Shown here: positions 26,915 through 32,782 of the stretch, piece by piece
Layout: each line of letters starts with the position of its first letter
How positions within the stretch are numbered: the stretch's first letter is position 1
Source: a virus
Reading direction: 5' to 3' (one strand)
DNA: 32,782 bases
Virus record (IMG/VR): IMGVR_UViG_3300025083_000128
Span: 1-32,782 of that record
Program-made: the position numbers and the translations under genes
The notes under the pieces: generated by a model
Database searches by the model: none
Seen by the model: the letters and a program-made list of their open reading frames with translations, nothing else
Told to the model about the DNA's origin: nothing

Positions 26915-28958
26915 TGTATTGGATGTAGAGAACACAACAACTAAACGTGATGGCAAGAAGATGATGGACCCCTTCGAGCCAGGCAACACACTGACACAGG
27001 TAGGTGTGCTTGATGTAGATAACTGGAAGAACGAGAACATCATTACGCTTGATCACGTGGAGTACAAAGATAACAGTGGTGCAGGTAGAAAGACCTTGCA
27101 ATCTATCTTGGATATGACAACACTGTTGATCATGCACAATGCACAGCACGACTTGATGTGGCTATGGGAATGTGGCTACAAGTATGACGGTCCTATCTAT
27201 GACACGATGCTAGCAGAGTATTTGCTTGTACGTGGGCAGAAGATACCTGTAGGGTTAGAGGCATGTTCTGAACGCAGACAGCTAGACTTCCAGAAGGATG
27301 ACACGCTGAAGCGTTACTTCAAGGAAGGATACAACACAAATGAAATACCTCTCAACGAGCTTAGTTTTTATCTCAGGCATGATCTGCTCACAACTCGTGA
27401 GCTGTTCCTCAGTCAAGAACATGACTACGCCCAACCAGAATCAGCTTCCCTTCTTCCAGTCAGAGAAGTCACCTTCAACACCTGCAAAACCCTCACAAGA
27501 ATGTACATGTCAGGATTCTGTGTGGATAACAACGCCATTGAAGTAGTGCGTAAGGAGTTTCAGAATGAGAAAGCGCAGATCGAAGAACGTCTTCAGCAAC
27601 AAGTCAGGAAACTTATGGGGGATACACCTATCAATCTCAACTCTCCAGAGCAAATGTCCCAAGTTGTATTCTCAGTTGCGGTCAATAACAAAAAGGAATG
27701 GGCAGCGCTCTTCGACTATGTTGAAACACAAGAAGAGTTTAAAGCGGCGGTTAAAGCTAACACGACTCCGATACTACGTACCAAGGCTTTCACCTGCCCG
27801 ACATGCAATGGGGAAGGTAAAACGTACAAAGTAAAGAAGGATGGTACACGCTTCAAGAAACCTAACAACTGTAAGGATTGCGATGCACGTGGCTATCAAC
27901 TAACAAAGATCAACAAGATGGCAGGGCTATGCTTTGCTGCACCAAGTAAGAAGTGGGTAACGGCTAATGGGTTTGGCACAGGCAAAGACAACTTGGATGT
28001 ACTCATTGCGACTGCTAAGAACAACGGGATGGATAGCGCTGTGGACTTTCTTACTGATGTTAAAAGGCTATCTGCTGTTTCTAGTTACCTTAGTAGCTTT
28101 GTTGATGGTATCGACATTTATAGAAAGCCAACCACAGGGATGCTACACGTTGGACTCACTCAGCACATCACAAGTACAGGTAGATTCTCTGGACGCAATC
28201 CCAACATGCAAAACATGCCAAGAGGTGGAACCTTCCCCGTGAAGCGTGTGTTTGTATCACGATGGAACAACGGTAAAATAATGGAGGCAGACTTTGCGCA
28301 ACTCGAATTTAGGACAGCAGCGTTCTTGGCACAAGATGAAACAGCGATGGAAGAAATTGCAACAGGATTCGATGTACATTCGTACACAGCAAAAGTTATT
28401 ACTGATGCTGGCGAACCAACTACACGCCAGGAAGCCAAGGCACACACCTTTGCCCCACTCTTCGGCGCTACTGGATACGGTAGATCAAAAGCTGTAGCTG
28501 CATACTACGAACACTTCACACAGAAATACCAAGGCGTAGCCAAGTGGCACAAGAAGTTAGCTGATGAAGCTATGCGGTTCATGAAGATCACTAATGTTAG
28601 CGGAAGACAGTACGCTTTCCCTGATGTGACAAGACGTAGCAACGGTAGCGTTACACACTTCACGATGATCAAGAACTATCCAGTACAAGGCTTTGCTACA
28701 GGTGATGTTGTGCCTGTTGTGCTGTGTGAGATAGAGCGTAGGCTTATGGATATGCAGTCATGCTTAGTTAATTCTGTGCATGATTCTGTAGTGATTGATG
28801 TACATCCAGACGAGACTGAAGAAGTAATACAAACTATTACGGATATGAACGAAGACCTAAACTCTTTAGTCGAAAAGGCTTATGGTGTTACCATGAATGT
28901 GCCTCTATTATTAGAAGCAAAACTTGGTGATAATTGGCTTGACATGTCTGACGTTTAG
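26889..28958 (+). CDS. Family A DNA polymerase with DnaJ-like zinc insertion
   Basis: 689 residues from GTG 26889; a TTG at 26907 with CGGAG eight bases upstream is an equally good start. The 3'-5' exonuclease has D12/E14 (DVEN), N84/D88 (NAQHD) and Y161..D165. Residues 303-335 hold CPTCNGEG ... CKDCDARG, two CxxCxGxG-type knuckles between exonuclease and polymerase, the arrangement reported for phage HMO-2011. Polymerase motif A is ADFAQLEFR (D468), motif B RQEAKAHTFAPLFG (R513, K517, F521) and motif C HDS (H631, D632). Position 521 corresponds to E. coli Pol I F762 and is Phe. It copies the phage genome. Confidence 0.92.
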   Translation: MNGVSTLRNVLDVENTTTKRDGKKMMDPFEPGNTLTQVGVLDVDNWKNENIITLDHVEYKDNSGAGRKTLQSILDMTTLLIMHNAQHDLMWLWECGYKYDGPIYDTMLAEYLLVRGQKIPVGLEACSERRQLDFQKDDTLKRYFKEGYNTNEIPLNELSFYLRHDLLTTRELFLSQEHDYAQPESASLLPVREVTFNTCKTLTRMYMSGFCVDNNAIEVVRKEFQNEKAQIEERLQQQVRKLMGDTPINLNSPEQMSQVVFSVAVNNKKEWAALFDYVETQEEFKAAVKANTTPILRTKAFTCPTCNGEGKTYKVKKDGTRFKKPNNCKDCDARGYQLTKINKMAGLCFAAPSKKWVTANGFGTGKDNLDVLIATAKNNGMDSAVDFLTDVKRLSAVSSYLSSFVDGIDIYRKPTTGMLHVGLTQHITSTGRFSGRNPNMQNMPRGGTFPVKRVFVSRWNNGKIMEADFAQLEFRTAAFLAQDETAMEEIATGFDVHSYTAKVITDAGEPTTRQEAKAHTFAPLFGATGYGRSKAVAAYYEHFTQKYQGVAKWHKKLADEAMRFMKITNVSGRQYAFPDVTRRSNGSVTHFTMIKNYPVQGFATGDVVPVVLCEIERRLMDMQSCLVNSVHDSVVIDVHPDETEEVIQTITDMNEDLNSLVEKAYGVTMNVPLLLEAKLGDNWLDMSDV

Positions 28959-29001
28959 AGTATAACTAAGCATCTTTTAACTTTACGAAAAGGAAGTAAG
29001 T

Positions 29002-29871
29002 ATGAGTACAGAACTAGCAATCGCAAACGATCTTGGTATGTCTTTGGCTGAAGCCATTGGTGTATCATCATCAGGTGGTGAGACAAAGAGTGTGTCGCTA
29101 CCACGGGTTAACTTGATCCACAACGGCATCATGGGTAACATCGAAGTCAATGGCAAGTCAGTCAAGACTGAGGTAGTACCATCAGGTTCATACAAGATCA
29201 CACAAGGCGAAGACAATGTAGTCTATAGCATCAACCCTAGCATTCGTATCTTTGCTGTGCGTCAACAGTGGAGTAAGTGGGATTCATCTGAAGAGAAGAT
29301 GTTGAAGACTGTCATGAGTACAGACCTGAAGGGTGACCTGAAAGATAATATGGGTGGCTTCAACTTGGGTAGACCAACAGGTTACATTGAAGATTGGGAC
29401 TCTGTGCCTGAGAAGACAAAGAACCTGATCCGTAGCATCAAGCGTAAGAAGATTATCTTTGGTATGCTAACTGCTAATGATTGCATTGACGAAGCAGGTA
29501 ATCCTGTAGGTGCTATCACTGATCCAGTACCGTTTGTGTATGAGGTTCCACCATCAAGCACTAAGTCATTAGACAATGCGCTGGGTTCACTGACACGTAA
29601 GAACATCTTACCTATTCAGTACACGTTCAACCTAGCTGCTGATGAAGCTAAGCTACCTAATGGTAACGACTACGCTATCATGAAGCTTAACGCAGGTGAC
29701 AAGGTAGACATTACCCCTGAAGATCAGGACACCCTGAAACACTTCATGGAGTACATCGAATACCAGAACTCTTACATCTTAAGTCAGTGGGACGAGAAGA
29801 ACCAAGAGACTATCTCTGAAGCTGATGCATCTGTTGTGGCAGAGTTTGTCAACGTAGAAGAGGCAGACTAA
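29002..29871 (+). CDS. Probable ssDNA-binding or replication accessory protein
   Basis: 289 residues. It follows the polymerase gene after 43 bases, with AGGAAG eight bases before the ATG. The middle is beta-rich (SGSYKITQGEDNVVYSINPSIRIFAVRQQWSKW) with aromatic residues, and the C-terminus is long and acidic (NVEEAD), as in single-stranded DNA-binding proteins whose acidic tail contacts polymerase and helicase. KKIIFGMLTAND and VPFVYEVPPSSTKSLDNALG are strong patterns likely to be family-specific. Position between polymerase and recombination nucleases agrees. The role is inferred; no signature proves it. Confidence 0.5.
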   Translation: MSTELAIANDLGMSLAEAIGVSSSGGETKSVSLPRVNLIHNGIMGNIEVNGKSVKTEVVPSGSYKITQGEDNVVYSINPSIRIFAVRQQWSKWDSSEEKMLKTVMSTDLKGDLKDNMGGFNLGRPTGYIEDWDSVPEKTKNLIRSIKRKKIIFGMLTANDCIDEAGNPVGAITDPVPFVYEVPPSSTKSLDNALGSLTRKNILPIQYTFNLAADEAKLPNGNDYAIMKLNAGDKVDITPEDQDTLKHFMEYIEYQNSYILSQWDEKNQETISEADASVVAEFVNVEEAD

Positions 29872-30746
29872 TGAACCATCATGCTGAACTAGCTGTCTAC
29901 GACTATTTAGCACGTGCTACTAAGGGCGAGACAGACATGGCTGAAGACATCCGTAAGCAAGTAGCTGCGGATGTTGAGGCTGCACTAGAGAAACAGTTCA
30001 GCAGCGGTCCACGTGACAAGTTTAAACTACGGATGTCCAACATTGGGCGTCCGACTTGTCAGTTGTGGTTTGAGAAGAATGAACCTGAAGATAAAACACC
30101 TCTACCTCCCCACTTTCTGATGAACATGATCATTGGTGATATTGTAGAGGCAGTGTTTAAAGGACTTCTTCGTGCTGCTGATGTTGACTTCAAGGACAAC
30201 GATAACGTTACGCTTAAGCTTAGTGATGGCACTGAGATCAATGGTGAGTACGACATGGTTATGGATGGCAAAGTGGATGACGTTAAGTCTGCATCACCCT
30301 GGTCATACAAGAACAAGTTTGCTAGCCTAGAAGCATTAGCACAAGGTGATGGCTTCGGGTATATCCCACAGCTAGTTGGCTACGCTACTGCAGCAGAGCT
30401 AGACGTTGGTGGTTGGTGGGTAGTGAACAAAGCTAATGGTGAGTTTAAGTATGTAGATGCATCAGGTGTAGACACTGGTGAAGTACTTGAACGAGTCGAA
30501 GCTACTGTGTCACACATCAATGAAGACAAACCATTTGAGCGTTGCTATGAGGCTGTCCCTGAGACTCACTATCGTAAGGCTACAGGTAACCTAAAGCTTG
30601 GTTCTGAGTGTGGCTTCTGCTCATTCAAACACAAGTGCTGGCCTAACCTACAGACGCTACCTGCTGTTAAGTCTACAGCACAGCAACCGCCTATGGTAGA
30701 CTACGTGTTAGTACAGCCTGAGTACTTAGAGGTTGATCTTGGCTAG
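29871..30746 (+). CDS. PD-(D/E)XK exonuclease with iron-sulfur cysteines (Cas4/AddB-like)
   Basis: 291 residues. GDIVEAVF (E93), GEYDMVMDG (D128), VDDVKSA (D137, K139) and YIPQLVGY (Q167, Y171) form the RecB-family nuclease core. A lone Cys (C63, GRPTCQLWF) near the N-terminus and a C-terminal CGFCSFKHKCW cluster (C-x2-C-x5-C) reproduce the four-cysteine iron staple of Cas4 and AddB. It probably resects phage or host DNA in recombination or supplies nucleotides. It starts at a TAATG overlap. No cas genes accompany it, so a CRISPR role is not indicated. Confidence 0.78.
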   Translation: MNHHAELAVYDYLARATKGETDMAEDIRKQVAADVEAALEKQFSSGPRDKFKLRMSNIGRPTCQLWFEKNEPEDKTPLPPHFLMNMIIGDIVEAVFKGLLRAADVDFKDNDNVTLKLSDGTEINGEYDMVMDGKVDDVKSASPWSYKNKFASLEALAQGDGFGYIPQLVGYATAAELDVGGWWVVNKANGEFKYVDASGVDTGEVLERVEATVSHINEDKPFERCYEAVPETHYRKATGNLKLGSECGFCSFKHKCWPNLQTLPAVKSTAQQPPMVDYVLVQPEYLEVDLG

Positions 30747-31173
30747 ACGTACACACTTAAAGAGCTATCGCAGTGGCCTAGAGAAAGAGGTTGCTGCGTG
30801 GCTTAAACCTAAGCAAAAGAAAGTCAGATACGAACAGCTTAAGGTAGAGTGGGAAGACTTAAAGTATCGTACCTACACACCTGACTTCGTGCTTGACAAC
30901 GGAATCATAATAGAAACTAAAGGCATCTTCGATTCAGCAGATAGACGCAAACACCGTGAGGTACAGCGTCAGCACCCTGAGCTAGACATACGGTTTGTAT
31001 TCAGTAATGCTAACTCAAGGTTGTACAAAGGTGCTAAGTCTAGGTATTGTGATTGGTGTGACAAGTATGGCTTTAAGTGGGCGCACCGTGTGATACCCGA
31101 AGAGTGGTTAAAAGAAGACGGTGAAGAGATCAAAGTCAAACGAATAGAAGTTAAAACAAAAAGGAAAGTATAA
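30739..31173 (+). CDS. Endonuclease I-like Holliday junction resolvase (T7 gp3 type)
   Basis: 144 residues from the TTG at 30739 (AGAGG six bases upstream); a TTG at 30733 is too near that site. SGLEKEVAAWL (E15), YTPDFVL (D49) and IIETKG (E59, K61) correspond to T7 endonuclease I E20, D55, E65 and K67. Length is close to T7 gp3 (149). It resolves branched DNA before packaging and can degrade host DNA. It overlaps the nuclease gene by eight bases, consistent with a recombination pair. Confidence 0.85.
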   Translation: MARRTHLKSYRSGLEKEVAAWLKPKQKKVRYEQLKVEWEDLKYRTYTPDFVLDNGIIIETKGIFDSADRRKHREVQRQHPELDIRFVFSNANSRLYKGAKSRYCDWCDKYGFKWAHRVIPEEWLKEDGEEIKVKRIEVKTKRKV

Positions 31174-31502
31174 TGGGGCATACACTAAGGGACGATGAAC
31201 TAGCTATCGTAATACGTCCACAGAACTACGAAGAAGATTGGGATGGTGACTGCTCTATTGAGTTGGTATCATCTAAGGATAACCCAGTGCCTAACGTTGT
31301 GATGGCACACATCATGAATGTAGCTACCCTGATGTCGGCATTCCTTGATGTAGCATCGGAGCACCCTGACGTTTATGACTTAGTAGAAGAACATCGTAAC
31401 TATCTCATGGGACTTGACGATGAAGAAGAAGAGCTTGAGGTTACACGTGAAGGTAATGTATATACACTGAACACATGGACTAAGACGAAGGGTAACGCAT
31501 GA
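31173..31502 (+). CDS. Acidic protein of unknown function
   Basis: 109 residues starting at a TAATG overlap after AAAGGAAAG. The sequence (HTLRDDELAIVIRPQNYEEDWDGDCSIELVSSKDNPVPNVVMAHIMNVATLMSAFLDVASEHPDVYDLVEEH) has a strand pair followed by helices and an acidic patch (DDEEEELE). I recall similar short proteins in T7-like marine phages in the same location. No function known. ATGA overlap with the next gene. Confidence 0.5.
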   Translation: MGHTLRDDELAIVIRPQNYEEDWDGDCSIELVSSKDNPVPNVVMAHIMNVATLMSAFLDVASEHPDVYDLVEEHRNYLMGLDDEEEELEVTREGNVYTLNTWTKTKGNA

Positions 31503-31768
31503 AGATAGAACCAACACTAAAGAGTATGCTACTTGAAGATGACATTGATCCAGTAAACAAACCTGTTCATTACAACCAGGCTGGCATTGAATGCATTGAG
31601 GCTATCGAAGCTATGACTGAGAACATGTCAGGACATACAGCACCACACGCAGCTAACGTACTAAAGTATCTCTGGCGGCACGAATACAAGAATGGTCTTG
31701 AAGATATTGATAAAGCTATCTGGTATCTTAACAGACTACGCAAACGCTATACGGAGAAATATAAATGA
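31499..31768 (+). CDS. DUF3310 protein
   Basis: 89 residues. DPVNKPVHYNQAGIECIEAIEAM ... HAANVLKYLWRHEYKNGLEDIDKAIWYLNRL is a complete DUF3310 pattern (NKP.HY, IE.I, NVLKYLWR, K.G.EDL.KA.WYL). The family is widespread in phages next to nucleotide-metabolism and replication genes. It has been annotated as nucleotide kinase-like, which I regard as unproven. ATGA overlaps both neighbours. Confidence 0.8.
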   Translation: MKIEPTLKSMLLEDDIDPVNKPVHYNQAGIECIEAIEAMTENMSGHTAPHAANVLKYLWRHEYKNGLEDIDKAIWYLNRLRKRYTEKYK

Positions 31769-32250
31769 TAAACGAAGATGACATAGAAGCAATGCGCCCA
31801 CGTATGCCACACGAGAAAGTAGCAGACTTTATTGTAGCATTCAAAGGATCACTAGACCCACGCTTGTGGATCAGCTTGATTGATGAAGAGCTAGCAGAGT
31901 TTCGTGCTGAAACATTCGGTACACATAACCACTTGAAGGAACTATGTGATCTACTATATGTATCGACAGGGTTATCTCTTACAGTACCTGAACATATAGG
32001 AATGCTAATGCGTGATGATGAACGAGAGAAGTCTCTCAAGCAGCAAGGGCAGGTGAGCCGTGCATTAGAGGAAGGCTTAAGGTACTACGGTGAGGATGTA
32101 TTTATGGAAGCATTTGCACGTGTGCATGACAGTAACATGTCTAAGCTAGACAGTAACGGCAACCCTATACTACGTGAAGATGGCAAGGTTATGAAAGGGC
32201 CAAACTATAAGAAGCCCGATCTTACTGATTTACTGGAAAAGGCGGCATGA
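31765..32250 (+). CDS. MazG-like nucleotide pyrophosphohydrolase
   Basis: 161 residues. LIDEELAEFRAET....HLKELCDLLYVSTG carries the E..E ... E..D metal-binding arrangement of all-alpha NTP pyrophosphatases. The C-terminal FARVHDSNMSKLDSNGNPILREDGKVMKGPNY matches the phage group related to phosphoribosyl-ATP pyrophosphohydrolase. It hydrolyses nucleoside triphosphates (or ppGpp-like nucleotides, as suggested for cyanophage MazG) to monophosphates and would adjust the nucleotide pool for the reductase and ThyX. ATGA overlaps both neighbours. Confidence 0.8.
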   Translation: MINEDDIEAMRPRMPHEKVADFIVAFKGSLDPRLWISLIDEELAEFRAETFGTHNHLKELCDLLYVSTGLSLTVPEHIGMLMRDDEREKSLKQQGQVSRALEEGLRYYGEDVFMEAFARVHDSNMSKLDSNGNPILREDGKVMKGPNYKKPDLTDLLEKAA

Positions 32251-32408
32251 AGTTTGACATTAGAATGACAATAGATATAGATGAAGAAGACAACATACTT
32301 CCTATATCAGAAGATATGTATGAGCAAACCGTTAAGGAACTTATACAGGATGTTGTATACGATATAGATGCAGAGATTAAACAGATAGAGGTGAAACAAA
32401 AATCATGA
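32247..32408 (+). CDS. Small acidic protein preceding nrdJ
   Basis: 53 residues (MKFDIRMTIDIDEEDNILP...) starting at an ATGA overlap and ending at another with nrdJ. One strand (KFDIRMTIDID) and one long helix (YEQTVKELIQDVVYDIDAEIKQIEVK) are predicted. I recall comparable strand-helix proteins beside replication genes of marine podoviruses. Function unknown. Confidence 0.5.
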   Translation: MKFDIRMTIDIDEEDNILPISEDMYEQTVKELIQDVVYDIDAEIKQIEVKQKS

Positions 32409-32782
32409 GCAACTACCTACCAACAGACTACCAATCATTTATTCATAAGTCACGTTACGCTAAGTACTTTGATAACTACGGACGTGAGTCATGGGATGAC
32501 ACAGTAACACGCTACTCTACTAACGTCATTGGTGACAAGGTAGATGCTGAGACTAAGCATGACCTAGAACAAGCTATCGTAGGTCTAGAGATCATGCCAT
32601 CCATGAGAGCTATGATGACTGCTGGCCCAGCGCTAGAGCGTGACAACACAGCAGGTTACAACTGTTCATACCTACCCGTAGATGACCCTAAGAGCTTCGA
32701 CGAAGCGATGTACATCCTCCTCTGCGGTACTGGAGTCGGCTTCTCTGTTGAACGTCAGTACATATCTAAGCTTCCCGAAGTG
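32405..32782 (+). CDS. nrdJ: Class II (B12-dependent) ribonucleotide reductase, N-terminal part
   Basis: 126 residues are visible and the gene continues beyond the window. MPSMRAMMTAGPALERDNTAGYNCSYLPVDDPKSFDEAMYILLCGTGVGFSVERQYI (about 64-120) is the N-terminal substrate domain of monomeric adenosylcobalamin-dependent ribonucleoside-triphosphate reductases. C87 is the first redox-active cysteine. The enzyme makes dNTPs without oxygen or a small subunit and needs host cobalamin. The class fits marine alphaproteobacterial hosts. ATGA overlap with the preceding small gene. Confidence 0.88.
   Translation, partial: MSNYLPTDYQSFIHKSRYAKYFDNYGRESWDDTVTRYSTNVIGDKVDAETKHDLEQAIVGLEIMPSMRAMMTAGPALERDNTAGYNCSYLPVDDPKSFDEAMYILLCGTGVGFSVERQYISKLPEV

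Noticed and set aside
27340-27546. 68-codon plus-strand ORF inside the polymerase gene with a lipobox-like LVSC after a hydrophobic start, resembling an Rz1-type outer spanin.
   Set aside because: It lies in another frame over the conserved exonuclease III motif of the polymerase, in an early operon, with a weak ribosome site. Embedded outer spanins lie in inner-spanin genes. Chance is the simpler explanation.

Overview
The window is the central part of a tailed double-stranded DNA phage genome with podovirus-type architecture, probably a marine phage of the group typified by Puniceispirillum phage HMO-2011 and infecting an alphaproteobacterium. The strongest pointer is the family A DNA polymerase, which carries a DnaJ-like CxxCxGxG zinc module between its exonuclease and polymerase domains, the feature I recall as diagnostic of HMO-2011. 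Supporting it are a P22-like coat and scaffold pair, a long podovirus-type portal, T7-like replication proteins, ThyX, a MazG-like pyrophosphohydrolase, and a B12-dependent ribonucleotide reductase at the right edge. A phage-borne DUF1127 protein also fits an alphaproteobacterial host. The family assignment rests on recalled sequence patterns, not on a database search.

Layout. From 1 to 16228 everything is read on the minus strand: the virion and packaging module. In transcription order (right to left) it holds two small genes at 15.6-16.2 kb (one a membrane protein), a chain of very small lysine-rich genes, a beta-rich virion protein, the DUF1127 protein, a tail-anchored membrane protein, terminase small and large subunits, portal, a 706-aa virion protein, scaffold, major coat protein, tail adaptor, tail nozzle and a repetitive tail fibre cut by the window edge. 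From 16235 to about 17258 lies a 1-kb non-coding control region with divergent promoters, an 11-bp iteron set, three evenly spaced GTGATCAC palindromes and a G-quadruplex motif. From 17259 to 32782 everything is read on the plus strand: the early module. It starts with many tiny genes, then a GP88-like protein, a C5-methylase-like protein, an exported glycine-zipper protein, integrase, HNH endonuclease, primase, ThyX, helicase, DNA polymerase, a probable DNA-binding protein, a Cas4-like nuclease, an endonuclease I-like resolvase, MazG-like protein and nrdJ. Most neighbours overlap by ATGA or TAATG, so both arms look like long polycistronic units.

How it works together. Plus-strand transcription from the control region would supply early takeover peptides, the replisome (primase, helicase, Pol A), recombination nucleases and dNTP synthesis. 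Minus-strand transcription from a good sigma70-type promoter at 16400-16429 would supply packaging and virion genes. The integrase shows the phage can, or once could, integrate.

Most interesting observation. Three separate RNA hairpins, two after the first small early genes (17679-17712 and 17973-18008) and one in the leader of the late transcript (16259-16357), each present a pyrimidine-rich loop containing CUCC, that is, an anti-Shine-Dalgarno-like sequence. In every case the G.U pairs are possible only in RNA of the transcribed strand, and the two early hairpins differ by a compensatory base-pair change. The same phage carries a DUF1127 gene. In Rhodobacter a DUF1127 protein (CcaF1) is linked to small RNAs with CCUCCUCCC loops (CcsR or cuckoo RNAs). 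I propose a phage-encoded version of this RNA-control system. It is an inference, with tests given below.
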